DNA of 64,000 nucleotides from Dermatophagoides farinae (GCF_024713945.1 NC_134682.1:1302001-1366000); one strand, 5' to 3'; shown: positions 50,101 through 64,000, counted from the stretch's first letter. Translations and numbers: made by a program. Notes: generated by a model from the letters alone, not told the origin.

Positions 50101-53100
50101 AAATGTGCGCAAAACCTTAATGTAATGAATGAAATGAAATGAAAAAATCTAATAATCATTATCATTCGATGATGATTATGATGATGGTGTTTGTGCAAAT
50201 ATGGCCATTTTTGAAATTGATGACGACGACGACCACGACGACGATGATGGCGATCCAACAATAAAAAAAATGAGATCTATATTTATTATTTATACATGGT
50301 GAGAATTCTGGCTAAAATATTACAATAATGGGAAAACGAAGAGAAAAAAGATAATAACCACCATATATGAAACCAAGAAAAAGAAAATAGTCAAAATGAC
50401 CCATACCCATAAGAATAAAGAATCGCGTTTTTTTTTGATATATCTCTAGTCATCATCACACCATATTTATAGTATAATTTTCAAAGCTATTATTTTATGA
50501 AACGGACAAGAGAAAAGAATTTATTTTATTTTTTCTTTCATAACAAAATAAATGGAATGATGACATTTGTAATCACTGAATGAATGATGGCGTAAATTAG
50601 AAGAGTTACTACTAGTATTTCAAAATGTTGTCATCTACCAGTGGCCATTTGATATGTGGTTTCAATATGAAAAAAAAAACAATAGACGAATATCACGAAA
50701 TTGTAATTTTTTTTTGTTGCCGCTTAATTACTTTGACATTAATTTATATATATAAATTCTGTAATACAGAATCACTTGAAATAACATTTATGACTATAGT
50801 GGAATAATAATTGTTCCAATGAATCATCATAATCATAATCATTATAATTGATTATATATAAAAAGGATCAAGAATTTTTTTTTGTTTTTGTTTTTTGGCC
50901 ACATTCTTCATTCTTCACGTTAATGATGATGATTACATATATCTAAAATAATTATCACCACCACCACCAACCATGAACAACAACAACAATGTTTGTTTCT
51001 GGATCAAATCAGCATACGTCATTGGATTTGGAAAATTTGACAATACATTTAAAATTATGGTAGATCTTTGGTTGGTTTTTTTTCGTTTCAATGGTTATAT
51101 TATAATAAAATGTTTTTCTTTTATTCTTTGTCATGGGATTCTGGATCACCATAAAAAAAGAGCAGAATCATAATTTCTATTTTTATCATTTTGCACAATA
51201 TCATTCTGTGTGTGTGTGTGTGTGTGTGGCCACCATCTATTTCATTTTATATTGTTGTTTTTGTTTTTGTCAACATGGAAAACAAAAAAAAAGATTTACT
51301 ACTACAGCATACATACAAACAAAACACATTTAAGAATTATGGAATATGGAAAAAAAATCGTTTCATCAAGTCAATGAAAAATGATTTTATGAATTTGGTC
51401 CCTCTTTCCTCTTTTCCCGGCTAATGCAATTCATTCTATCCCGTTTTTGGCTTTTTCTATGTGAATTCTTAATGTGATTGTCACACACATTCACATCAAA
51501 GTGTCAATCATCATTATTATGATTACTTTGAGGAAAAAATTAGACGACAATCATACACAAATTGAATTTATCAAAACCCGAAATATCAAAAAATCAAATT
51601 TTATGGATCACACACACACACAAACACATACCTTTCACATAAACGCATTGTCCATGATCCAATAATCCATAATGATACCAATACAACCATTAAACAGGTA
51701 CCAGGACAAATGGTCATCAATGTTTTCAATACAAAACGTGTATTAAAATTAATACGATTCAATGCTCCAATACTACGTGATGAGGCATCGGTGAATAATT
51801 TACTATGTAATAACATTACACGACATATAAGATAAAGGCGTAAAAACATAGGCAACGATAATATGACATCGACAGGCACCTTTGATGAATAAAAAAATTC
51901 ATAATTGAATAATATTGAATAATCGAAAGCAAAAACAAAAAAAAACTCCACTTACCCGAACCGATCTGGTCTCAAAACGTCCACCATGATTAACAAGTTT
52001 TGTTGTCCAATCAAATTCATATTTACCCGGAATTGGATGTATAGAACATATGAATAATTCTAAACAAATTAATGCAATACGTTGTGATGTCATTGCTATT
52101 CGCCAATCTTCCAGACAATTATCAATCATAAATAGCTATAAAAAAAATATGAAAAATTGATGGTCATCATTGATGTTTTATGAAGAATGAAAAATAAAAT
52201 TAAAAAAAAATAAAAACAAGACATACCTGTACTTCTAACGAATGATAGGCAAGTATCAGTCCTAATAAAATTAATGTCGAAACAGTTATTAACGTCTTGA
52301 CTGCATATGAGTAGACGGAATCCTACGGGTCAATTTGAATTTCAAATTTTTTTTGTTTTATTTTTTCCCAAAAAATTTCCACCAAATGAAAAAAAAGAAA
52401 AAGAAACAAATTATAAATTAAAATAACAGAATCAATTTTTTTTTAAAAATTCCGGCCATAATCTCATTGCCATTACATACAAATGAACAATAGAATCTGC
52501 AATCGATCGATGAGAATCAATCATACAGAATTCATGATCGACCACAATGATGATGGTATCACCACCACCACCACCACCACCATCAACATATCATCAATTC
52601 ATTCATCCATACATATACATTTACTATTGTCTGTGTGTTTTTTTTCTATTTCATTTGACAATGAAATTGAAATGAAACACACACACACACAGACACAATA
52701 GATGAATACATATGATTACGATCCAAATTGATTTTTTTCTCTTTTTTTTGCTTTCTTTCATTGATGCCATTCCCAATCATTTGATGATTGGATTCATCAT
52801 TGGGACAAAAAAAAAATTTTTCGATACAAAAATCACAAAGATCTTTGGTTTCAATTTTGCATTTTTGCAAACTTTAGCAGAAATAAAAAAGTTTTTTTTT
52901 CGAAAATCAATTGTGCAATTCTTAAAAGAATAAAAGTCTTTTGCACACATACACGATAATTTGTTTCGAAATAAAATTTTTTTGTCGGAATCAAAAGTTT
53001 TCAACAATAAATGTCCATTGCTTTGTATGTGTGTATGTATGGCAAAAATGTATGGTTTCTAAAGAGTTGAAAAGAATCACTGAATCACTAAGAACCAGAA

Positions 53101-54475
53101 GAATGAGAATCGGAATTTTTTTGTTTTGTTTTTTGGCAAGATTTTGGTATGTTATTTTGGAGAAAATAAATTATTATTCTCCACTCACCAGAATCATCAT
53201 ACCAAAGAGAATTAGCATTCTGGATATCGTTTTTCTTCTCAAATATCGTTCAAAAATGATTGTTATTTTTTTCTGTTTTGTTTTGTTTTGTTTCATTTCA
53301 ATTAGCCAAAAAAAAAAAAAAAAGAATTTCGGTGCCATGTTCAAGAATTCTGGCTGCCAGTTTTATTGTTATTCTGTGTGTGTGTGTGCGGTGGTATATG
53401 GATGTCTGTGTGTGTATGTGTGTATGCAAGGAAACAATTATTGCGTTGTTAGTGTGATTACAATGAACAACAGCGATTTTTTTTCGAATACTCCATTTTC
53501 GTAAATATTTAACAACTTTTTCATCATCATCATCATCATCATTTATTCTCATTTTCAAGAACATCCGTCATACAAACAGAGATTTTTTTTTATTGTTACC
53601 ATAAGAATAATGAATGAATGAATCATCATCATTATTCTTCTCACTTTAATTCAGTCATTTTTGACATTTAAAAAAAACGATTCATTTTCTATTCGTTTCC
53701 AAATATATTATGCATTTTCTCTCTCTCTCTCTTTTTCTCTTTCAATGTTCTCACATTAAACACACTCGATTATATCCAGTTATCAACACTTGAATTCTTT
53801 GGATTCTAAATATCCATTCACACACACACACACACACACACACAAACATGGTAATTCTGGACATTTGTAGTGTACAAATTTGACAGCCGAGCAAAAAAAA
53901 AGAAGAAGAAGAATGATACGATTAAATGTTCAACGAACCAAACAAACATTGTTGTTGGCGGTGCACAAATATTCAATGAATGAATGAAATGAAACAAGAC
54001 ACCAATAACTGGCATTGAACAAAATAAACAGAATAGAAAAAAAACCAATTCCATTGCAAAAATAATCATGACGATGATGATTATCGAAAGACTAATTATA
54101 TTGGGAAAAAAAGAGACGATTCTCATTTCTAAATTTTCAGATAAAATGATCATTTTCAAAAAAACACTCTGTTATTGCAGGTAAAATGATCGCCGAGTGT
54201 GTGTGTGCATGCATGTGTTTGGTTAGTGATAACCAATAAAGAAAATTTTTCAGCAGTAATTGTAGTGGAAAATGATCATTTTGATAAAATGAAAATTTTC
54301 ATTCATTTCAATCAGTAAACTCGTTTATCATTTTTTTTACCTGTTCGTAATGATCATTCATTCACTACTACTACTACCATTATTATATGAATATTTACAT
54401 TAATTATAATCACATATATTTACAATTAATCAAAAAAAAAAAAAACTTGATTTGGAACACACTAACAACAAATAA

Positions 54476-54506
<31 letters not shown>

Positions 54507-57500
54507 ATGATAATTCATACTGTGTCTCTATGGTGATTGTGGGAAATATCAAAAGCAAAAAAAAAAATTCCACAAAATTCTGCCATTGAAACGAAAATTT
54601 AACCTTAATCTGGAACCAAAAAAAAAAAAAAAAACGAATCGAAGCTTCATATAAAAACAACAACAACAAAAGCTATGAAATGATGGGCGTTTCTAGTCGT
54701 TTTATTTTATTTTTTTTTACGAAACCAAAAAACAAAAAAAAATTCAATTGAAACACCATATAATTTTATTTATATTCCATTAAATCACACCAGGCCATCA
54801 AGAAAAAAAATTGGCATGAACAACAACAAAAAAACTTGATTAAAACATTGGTTTTTTTGTCATTCGGCTACCAATATTGGTGGTGGTGCTGAATACAAAA
54901 AAAAAACACACACACACAATTATACAGGTGTTATACATGATGAATAGCTCATCAGGCGTCGGCATAGTAATCTCTATTGGTGTGTGCCTGTGTGTGTGTG
55001 TGTGTGTACAGAATAAATAAACTGATAATAAATTGTTTCAAAATTCACAGCAGCAGCAGCGGCAGAAGTACCATGTATATATTCAATAAATGAACAATTT
55101 GCAACAACATTGGAAACAATTATTATTTATAATAATAATAATTTCAAGAATATGAATAGAATAAATGAATATTAATGTGACAAGAATAAAAAGAGAATAA
55201 TAAAACGAAACAAAAAACATAATAAAAAAAAGATAGAAATCAATTGATCATGATGATGATGATGATGAGAAATTCATTTTCATTCAAAACAAAATGATTA
55301 CATACCTTTTCATAGATGTGTGGTAATGATAATTCATTTTCAAAAACCATCAATAATATACCCAATAAGGCCATTAATAATGAATAATCGCTGATTCTTT
55401 TACGTTTTTCGAATAGGGCCTTACGGCGTCCTAAACGATAGCCCACATTGGGCTTATGGAAGCCACTTTTATTTGTTGATGATTTTTTTTTATCACTATC
55501 TAATGAATTAGAGGCAAATGAACGTTGTGAATTAAATGGTTGTGGTGATCGATGATCAGTGGCTGCATTCATTAGAGGTGTACTTGCATCGGCTGTTACA
55601 TCTAATGAATTTGTGGCTATATATGCCCCCTTATTTTCAGCTGGCATCGATAATGTTGATGCATTTCTTAACTGTCTAAATTGACGAAGTGCACCATTGA
55701 TTCGTAATGAATCGGCTGCAATTTCAGCAATTTCATTATCCAGTACTGATGAACGATGATGTCCTGAATATTGACTTGTAATACTATGATGATGATTAAA
55801 TGGATTATTCTGATGATGATGATGATGATTATGAAGATGATGATGATGATAATGTTGTTGATGATATAAACAGTTTGGCGCACAATTCTGCGACCGAAAT
55901 AATGTTGTTGTTGTTGGACTGTACACTAGATGCGAACTTGGTGCATATGGGCCTTGTTGTGATGACAGAGGACATGAGCTCAGGTAGTTAGATGATGTAC
56001 CCGAGTGACAAATCGAAGCCATCAGAGGTTGTATCTCATTGCAACTACTACTATTGTTATTATTATTATTGTTATTACTGCTGCTGCTGCTGTTGTTGTT
56101 GTTATTATTATTATTATTATTATTATTTGGATTGATATTAAGAGCGTGCGTGGATAATCGCATCGACTCTCGGGATACTGTACGGGTAAGAAAACTATGT
56201 TCCAAACGGGAACTCAACAATGAACGCGCATGCGATGGCCACAGATGGCGCTTGACACGAGGGCTGACCCGGTAAACGTATCCACCAGCACCACTACAAG
56301 AACCAGAATTTCCAACTGTACCAGAACCACCACCACCACCACCGCCAGTAATACCAGCAGAAGTAGGACCACCACTAATAGAACATCGATGTCCTCCGAC
56401 CGTCGATGTTGAGATTAACGTATTTGTTCGGGAGAATGAACCACGATTACTACTAGTAATGCTTGAATCACGACGAATCAAACTTGAATTATTACTATTT
56501 AAACTGGAATCAAAATTTGTCGTTGCCATCATCATCAATGACATACGATCCGGTAAAATGTCTGGACAAGAACGATGATTATGAAGATGATTATTCAATG
56601 GTTGTAATTCGATAGATGACGGTTCTGGTTGTAAATGATGATGTTGTTGTTGTTGTTGTGCAGCCGATGTTGATGATGCGGATGGAGGAGGTGATGAACA
56701 TTCAATTGAATTACTACCACCGCCACCACCACCACCAATATTTGGAACATTAGCAAAAACAGCCGCAGTTGATAATGATGATGGTGATGATATTAATTCT
56801 ATCAATGGTACAGCAGTACGTTCCGGTTCCGAATGCATTCGACCAAATACCAATGTTGATGAAGGCGTTGTTGTTGTTGGCTGATTAATAGCATTATTAC
56901 TATGTGTGATAAGAATATTTTTTTTATTTGTACCCAAGTTTGTTTGCGGTTGATGATGATAATAATGTGGATGATGTTGTTCTTGTTGTTGTTGTTGTCG
57001 CTGAAACATAATCGATTCGGATTCATCTTTTTTATCATTTTTTGGTCGGTTATTAATATCATCGCTTGTTACAATAAATACACTATTTTCCAAGGAATAT
57101 TGTTGTTGTTGTTGTTGCTGACGATTATCATGATGATGATAATGATTGTCTGTTTCTTCTTGATTATTATAATGATGATAATGTTGTTGATGTTGGATCG
57201 ATTCTTTAGAACAAAATAAATCGATTGAACTTTGCTGTTGTTGTTGTTGTTGTTGTTGCTGATGATTATAATCATGTAGTTCCAACAATGATGATGATGG
57301 TAATGATGGTGAACTAGGTGGATCATAATCAAATATAAAACACGGTGCTTGCGGTATTGGTGGTGCCGATGTTGCTATTATTGTTGTTGTTCCAATATCA
57401 ACACCACCGCCACCACCACCACTGCCACCACAACGACTACCACCACTTTTATTTTTTCTATTAGTATCACCAATTTCATCTTCATCATTATGATCTGAAT

Positions 57501-58185
57501 CATCATCATAATAATCAGTAGAAGCAGCAACAGCTGCAACCTCTGCCTGTGTTACAGTTATGTTATTATTATTATTATTTGAATTGAAGATTTGATTATT
57601 ATTATTATTAGTGGTCGTTGTTGTCATTTTTGTTATTAATGTTGTTCTAGATGGTTGTGATGATATGATTGTGGGTGTTGACATTACCGTTGTAGCTGTC
57701 GCTGTGGTTGTTGTTATTAGTGAATTTTTCATTGTCATTGTTGTTGATGTTGTAATGATTGATTTGGATTGGTCATCCACAATATAATAACCACAACCTT
57801 CGTCTATTTCTTTCTCAATATTTAATTTTATTCTTTTATCTTCTTCATTGATTTCGTTACCTTTTCCTCTTCCTTCATCTCCTCCGCCTATTTTATTAGC
57901 TCCACCATTATCACAATTATTATTATCACTTGATTTTGTCAATGTTTTTATTGTTGTCGTTGTTGTCATTGCGTCTGTTATAGTGGTTGCGTTTATTATA
58001 GTTGCTGTAGTTATTGCTGCTATAACTGTTGATGCAGAAAATGATGATTGTGATGATGATGACAACAAAGACGACGTTGTCGTCGCGACTGTTGTTGCAG
58101 CGACCGCAATCGTAAATTGTTCATTTGTTGTTGTTGTTGTTGTTGTCGTTGATGATGATGATGATGATGACGATGACGACGACAT
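47183..58185 (-). CDS. SK: SK-type small-conductance calcium-activated K+ channel, 10 exons
   Basis: SK (KCNN) channels are calmodulin-gated K+ channels that set after-hyperpolarisation. Minus-strand exons: 58185-55306, 52322-52227, 52135-51956, 51879-51632, 49184-49089, 49009-48970, 48348-48238, 48167-48040, 47957-47888, 47806-47183. They total 4,473 nt (1,490 residues) in frame. An in-frame stop lies just upstream of the chosen ATG. The channel core starts near residue 915 ([20 protein letters not shown]). S1 is about 929-950, S2 is in exon 2, S3-S5 follow with [20 protein letters not shown], and the filter is SIGYGD at 1157-1162. The calmodulin-binding region (exons 7-9) has [37 protein letters not shown] and [14 protein letters not shown]. 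Exon 10 starts with a likely coiled coil and ends Gln/Ser-rich. Residues 1-910 are an unusually long low-complexity cytoplasmic extension. Nine introns range from 70 bp to 3 kb. Confidence 0.96.
48399..48446 (-). repeat. (GAATCA)8 hexamer tandem in SK intron 6
   Basis: Eight tandem copies of GAATCA on the plus strand, or TGATTC in transcript direction. Each junction creates CTGAT, which fits the metazoan branch-point consensus YURAY. The array ends about 50 bases before the exon 7 acceptor, and the bases just before that acceptor are a CA repeat. Confidence 0.92.
49185..51631 (-). other. SK intron 4, no gene recognised
   Basis: A 2.4-kb intron before the pore exon. Its donor runs straight into a GT repeat (GTATGTGTTTGTGTGTGTGT). 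It contains (GT)n near 49743-49760 and 51208-51227 and scattered GAT/GAC triplets near 50221-50250. No nested coding sequence is recognised. Confidence 0.6.
52323..55305 (-). other. SK intron 1, no gene recognised
   Basis: A 3.0-kb intron between the exon carrying the extension plus S1 and the S2 exon. It contains (ACC)n near 52558-52580, (CA)n near 53819-53843 and (GT)n at about 54480-54507. It could hide an alternative first exon giving a short SK isoform, but I could not identify one with a start codon and a family-like sequence. Confidence 0.55.
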
Positions 58186-61100
58186 TCTGTTGATCGATTA
58201 TATCGACATCATTCATCGTCATTCTATTATTCTACTGTATATATTCTATTGTTGCTTTTGTGCTTTTTTTTCTGTTTGATTCTTTTCACATTTTTATTAT
58301 TATTATCATCGGTGGTTTTTTTGTTGTTGTTGTTGTTATTGGTTACCATCACAACAGACAAAATTTTTTCTATAGAATTTTCGTATTATAATAATACATT
58401 GCACAGAATATTCTGCACTTTTGTATATGCTGGATATCACGTTGTGTTTCTCTATATTATTTATTGTTTTTGTTGTTGTTATTGTTGATGATAATGATAG
58501 TGATGGTCGTAAAGGCCAAAATTTTGCCTTAAAAGTTAAATCATTCATTATTGACCAATAGGTTTTTTTTGTTTTGTTTTGTTTCGTTGTGTTGGTTTAT
58601 CGTTTCATCCAATCATTTTTTTTCCATTATTCGATAAAGAAAGATTCATAATGATCAAAACATCATCATCGTCGCTTTTTGTTGAATGCATTGTTTCTTT
58701 GATTCTTTCACAGAATTGGAACCATCATCATTGTCAGCCGCAGCAGCAACAAAAAAAATTCTGTACAAATAAAACAAAAAGAGAGAGAGAAAAAGAAAAA
58801 AATCAGAATATTATATCATTGATAATTCAATGAAAAATTCTTTTCATTTTTTTTTCATTATAAAATTCTGTTTTTTGTTTTCCGGCTCGGTGTTGCTGTC
58901 TTTGTTATTTTGTTTTTTGTTCTGAGAAACTTTTTTTGTTTGTTTGTTGACAACTTATAATTACCACAACATTCATCAGAATACTGTTATTATTAATTAA
59001 CTGGTTCATTCATTTAGTAGTAATGTTATTTTTCTGTGTTTTTTCTGTGTGTGTGTGTGTGTTTATGACTACCAGTGGAAAGTATATTTGTGAATCAGAC
59101 AACGTTTTTTTTTCATTCATTTTTTCAGGTGTTATTTTTGTCACAATTCAAATAATAAAAAAAAGAAGAAAATCTGAATATTTGATGTTTGGAATAAAGT
59201 AGTAGCAGCAGTAGTAGTGGCAGTAGTAATAGTAGTAGTTGATTACACAACTATAGGAAATTTTGTTTTTTGGTTTTTCATTTTGGAAACAAACAAACGA
59301 AAAAAAAAATCTTATTTTGATGACGATAATATATCTGCAATGTTTATGTGTGTGTGTGGGTGTGTGTGTGTGTGTGTGTGTATGTTGACAGTAGAAAACG
59401 ACAAAAAGTTTTCATTTTTCCTCCACGATTATTATTTGTTGTTCCATCATTATAAGAGGATGATCCATATCCGGAGAATATATATACACACACACACACA
59501 AACAGAATACTTGTATTGTTAAGAGGTTTTTCCATTGTCATCATTGGAATATGGACCGGATATGAATAGGAAATCTCATTTTTTTTGTACATGTATGTAT
59601 AAATTTTGTTTCTATCTAATCTACAAATCTAAATGAATGAATGAATGAATGAATGATGATGTTCAAATGTTAAACAGAAAGATAGAATGTAGTGGAAAGT
59701 CAAATTGTCAAAATGCATAACAATTTTGTTTTCTGTCTACTTAAATGTGATGGATTAAGTGAGAAAAAGAATGATCAAAAAAAAAAAGAGATTTTAACCG
59801 AAAATTGAATTGTTGAATAATAATGGAAATTGTATTGTATAATAACACAATTAAAAATTACAATTATTATTATCACATTGTGATACAAATCATAATTAAA
59901 TCAACAGTAAAAGTAAAACCAAAACAAAAACAAAAAAATTGGCTAGCTGCCAGAATGTGAATAAATTATCATTATACAAAATAATATAATATAATAATCA
60001 TTGGCTTTCAACATATAACTAGATTATTCTACGAGTTCTAAGAATATTCTTGTCCAACACACACATATACATACACACCGAATAAGAAATAAATTCGTTG
60101 TCAAATAATGTGAAGACGATGAAGACACACATACACAAAATATATGAATAATATATAGTTGACAGGCACTTTATTATTAAGAATCAGAATTCATATCATC
60201 ATTTAGAGGCAGAGAGATAGTGAGAGAACAAAAAGAAAAAATATCACTAGACAATGAAAATGATGGAATTGATTCATAAATTATGATTATTATTACCAAT
60301 GATTCTTTCGGGCACAAATTCAAATATATTATTCACTCATTCACACATCGAGAATATTCGGCATTATTAAATTTTAAACGACCGGCAAAAAATTGAAAAA
60401 TGAAACAAAAGTAGAATTGAGAAATAAAAAAATGAATCACAAAAGCAGATAAAACACGAGTTTCGGTTTTCTTCCTCAACACATTCTAATTAATTTATTC
60501 ATTTCATTTCATTTCATTTTCATTTTCATTCTAATTTGCATAATTTGTTTCAAAACATACACACACACACATACACACATGACACAGGTTTTTCCATGTC
60601 TGTGTCTTACAGTTATTGTTGTTGTTGTAATATTTTGGCGGCATGCACTTAAAAAAAAACATCAGTTGTCAATGGTGGGCGTGGTGGTGGTGAAACGATG
60701 TTTTAAAAACACTGAGTATTAAACTAAATTTTGGCCATTTCAAATTTAAATTTCCAGCTTCACATACGATGCTAAAATGAAGATTTTTTTTGTTTGGTTG
60801 GTTGACATATAAACATCAACAATCAAGATTCATATTCTTGTTACTTTATGTGGATGATGATGATGTTTTTGATGTTTGATGTTTGTTGTCGTCGTCGTCG
60901 TCGTTTGTTTTTGTAATTGTTATGGATTTTTTTTCCTTTTTTTTGATGTTTCATGAATTTATATCTGGACTAACGAACGTAAATACTGTAAATATGTGTA
61001 TACGACACACACACACATGATACACATGTATATGCGTTTTGTTGTCGTCATCTTTACACACACACAAACACACACATAAATATTACACACCGTCAACCGG

Positions 61101-64000
61101 GAAATCTATGAGAAAAAAAACAATAACAAAAAAAAAAAAAAACATACACCATTCACATTCATTTTACGACGTCTTTTTTTTCGGCCATATATAATATACA
61201 CACACACACACACACAAACATACACGCACATGTGAATCTTGTGTGTGTGGCAAGAGAAAAAAAAAACAATTTACCAACAGAATCAAGAATAGAGAAAAAA
61301 AATATGTACCAAGATACCAAGAATATATAAAAATAAAATGAAATGCACACGCATACAGCTAGGAATTTTTTTTTCGTTCACTTTTTCTTCTTGGAGCAAC
61401 TCGGTATATATGATGATGATCCAACGTAGAAAATCTACGAAACCATCATCAATAGTATTTATTATTGGTTAGTTGTTGTTGTATGAAATTTTTTTTTTTT
61501 AGTTATAGTCGACAAAAAGTCAGCAAAATAAAAAAATTCCATTTGTGTGTGGTGTTGGTGGTGGTGGCGGTGGTGGTGGTGTTGGTGCTATATGTTTTTT
61601 TTTTGCCCAATCCTATAGGATGATGATGTTGTTGATCGGTATAAATATCATAGTTGATCTTTGATGATGTTGTGTAACAAACAAACAGATATACAAATAA
61701 ATGGATGGATAGATGGATAGACAAACAAACAAACAAGAAAAATGTGAATCTGAACCTTCGTTTTCGTTTCATTTCATTTCATTTTTTTTTTCTATTCATT
61801 TGACTATGAATGTCACAAATAATGTTTACGTTTTGTTCGTTATTATTTTTTTTTTTTTGTGAAAAAAGAATAAACATGTGTGTGGATACCAAATATTGGT
61901 ATCAGATACACGATTCTGTATCAACAGAGGGCACCGGGGTTTTTTTTTTGATATACACACAAAAAATTTATTCTGATATATGATGTATCAATATGTGTAC
62001 GTGCCTTTATAGTCCAGTTCTAGGTACTGATGATACGAACAACAATCCAAAATAATAGGATATTATTAGCTTGTTCCAAGAATCTTACCAATTCAAGTGA
62101 ATTATATTAAATTGAGATTTCCATTACCGGCCAAAAAAAAAGAAAAAAAAATAGCACAAAAGAAAAAAATAAAATTCTGTCAATATCGATTGTGACAACT
62201 CAAGTTTTTTTTTTTTTTTTTTTGGTTTCGGCAACATTACATTCGATCGGTTAGAAGAAATCGTGTCTAGAGGAAAACACACACACACACACAATGGCTT
62301 TTGGGTTGCTGTAATTTTTCTTTCTTTCTTTATTTTTTTTCACATTGAAATCCTAATCAAGTTAGACAAAAATAATGATACCATATATATATTGGATATA
62401 TAAATGTTTTGTTAACACAATAAAACATTTATCATCAGCAAAAAAAAAAATAATAACTGAAATTGAATGTGCAAAGTGTTAATGTGTGTGTGTGCGTGTG
62501 AAAAAAAATCCAATTTTCAATTCAATTCAATTTGTATTGAACATAAATTTTTTTTTTTTACAAATTTCTTTCAGAATTGGCTGTTTTTTTTCCATGAACT
62601 AATAAAATGTTTCAACAAATTGAAAAATATTGGCTAAATGGAAAAATTGTTCAGCTTAACACACACACACGCACACACATATAAATAAAGAGATTGTGAT
62701 CGAAAGAATTTATTATTGTCAATTTTCAGTGAAAATAAAAAAATGTTAAAATATTGATGATGATGGAATCATCGAGAGAAAAAAAATCGCCAATCAAAAC
62801 AGAATTGACATTTTTTTTTTGTTGTTGTTGTTCGGAATCGGAATTTACACACATACAGAGAGACACACAATAACATATGACCATCGTTAACGACGACAAA
62901 GACGACATCCTGATGACATAATTTGAACAACAATCATCAATAAATTTCAACTTTTAAAATTCAGTTTTTTTTTGTTTTCGAAATTTAATGTTATTGTTAT
63001 TGGGTTATTTTTTTTCGAAGAAAAAAAAATCGTCTTTTTCAACATTCACATGGATTGGATATTTTTTTTTGTCAGCCAGTAGAAGAAAACAAAACAAAAA
63101 AAAAATGTGGAAAATTCATGTTCATTTTGCATAACATACAGAATGTGTAGTGAGAAAAGAATTTTTTGTTTTGAAAATTTATGGTAATTCTTTCTTTTTT
63201 TTCTGTATTTGATTTTTGTGTGTGTGTCGAATGCAACAAAAGCATCACATTGGCAAATTTTGAATGATGATGATCATGATCATCATCATCATCATCATCA
63301 TCATTCTCGTCTCGAATTAGATGAATGAGAATTACTTACACACACAAATACACACACACACACACACAAATAATCGAAAAAAACAGAAACGAGACAAGAA
63401 TAATATTCAATGATGATGATGATGATGATGATGTGGATCATTATTCTTTTTTTTCATCTTTTGTTAAACTTCTTTTTCAACCAAAGAGGGAATTGGAATA
63501 GTTTGTTTAGATTATTGTATGTAGTGGGTGATATATATTTGAAAATATTCGACCCTAGAAAGAGAGAGAGAGAATGAAGTATAAAAAAACAGCACGAGTG
63601 CGACAGCTTGAAATTTTTTTTTCTCTCTCTCTCTCTTTAAATCCATTGTTTCGAAAGTTTGTTCAATCAATCGATAAAGAGGATTAGGAATTTTTGTTTT
63701 TGTATGAAGAATATAATGAAAAAAAATGAGGAATAATGACTTTTTTCTTTCTGTGCAAAAACATATAAAAGAATAATTTATTCAAACAAATTATTCGCAT
63801 TTTTTTTTGTTGCACTGATGAAGATGTTCTAAAAGCAAATAATGATTCTGATTCTGATTCTGGTCGAGCAACATCTTGAACATTTATATTCAATGTGGGA
63901 AAAAAATTCTCAATTCCTATATATTCTTGTTTTCTCTTCGTATTGATCCAGATACTTAACAATTATTCAATGATGATGATGATGATGATGATCATAATTA
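58186..64000. other. 5.8-kb upstream flank of SK, no gene recognised
   Basis: This should contain the SK promoter and any 5'UTR exons. Simple repeats include (GT)n near 59351-59381, (GTC)n at about 60889-60903, (CA)n near 61199-61215 and (GAT)n near 63411-63432. Two small adjacent hairpins lie at 61885-61922. No coding exon, tRNA or transposon end is recognised. Confidence 0.55.
61885..61922. repeat. two adjacent short hairpins
   Basis: GATACCAA-ATA-TTGGTATC at 61885-61903 is followed after one base by GATACA-CGATTC-TGTATC at 61905-61922. The stems are 8 bp and 6 bp. Function is unknown and the length is modest for AT-rich DNA. Confidence 0.6.

Noticed and set aside
55800-58488. Plus-strand frames opposite the first SK exon (poly-Leu, poly-Val, Asp-rich)
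   Set aside because: They are antisense readings of the Gln, Asn, Ser and Thr codon runs of the SK extension.

Overview
This is animal nuclear DNA, probably from an acariform (astigmatid) mite of the house-dust-mite type. The animal origin rests on the genes: cyclin D, an SK potassium channel, a PRR5/Protor TORC2 subunit, a type I DnaJ and UTP20, all split by GT-AG introns of which many are only 50-150 bp. The mite guess is inference from the very AT-rich sequence, the short introns, the crowd of (CA)n/(GT)n, (GAT)n and (CAA)n repeats, and the poly-Q/N/H/S tracts inside proteins. I see no bacterial, viral, CRISPR or intact transposon content.

Layout. 1-8766: almost all simple-repeat intergenic DNA, with one minus-strand open frame (434-1312) that may hold a signal-peptide exon of a gene running off the left edge. 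8767-10569 (+): PRR5/Protor, 5 exons. 11516-12743 (-): DNAJA-type Hsp40 co-chaperone with an apparent frameshift just after the J domain. 14005-22823 (+): UTP20, 4 exons, about 2,873 residues. 23893-34403 (-): cyclin D, 5 exons, with a poly-Q/poly-H tail and two long repeat-rich introns, one holding a perfect 218-bp (CA)109 tract. 34404-47182: 12.8 kb with no recognised gene. 47183-58185 (-): SK-type calcium-activated potassium channel, 10 exons, about 1,490 residues, of which the first 920 or so are a low-complexity extension. 58186-64000: no recognised gene.

Orientation. PRR5 and DNAJA converge. DNAJA and UTP20 diverge from a shared 1.26-kb spacer. UTP20 and cyclin D converge. Cyclin D and SK point the same way. 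Exon joins were worked out by hand from splice consensus, reading-frame continuity and remembered family sequence, and all recognised genes except DNAJA assemble without a frame break. The genes are unrelated housekeeping, cell-cycle and excitability genes. PRR5 (TORC2), UTP20 (ribosome assembly) and cyclin D (G1 entry) share a growth theme, but nothing here shows co-regulation.

I did not find a new biological system. The observations most worth checking are the DNAJA frameshift, an SK intron with eight tandem branch-point-like hexamers and a CA repeat where a pyrimidine tract is expected, a 30-bp perfect palindrome in a PRR5 intron, the giant CA repeat in cyclin D, and an isolated exon-like element at 37253-37352.
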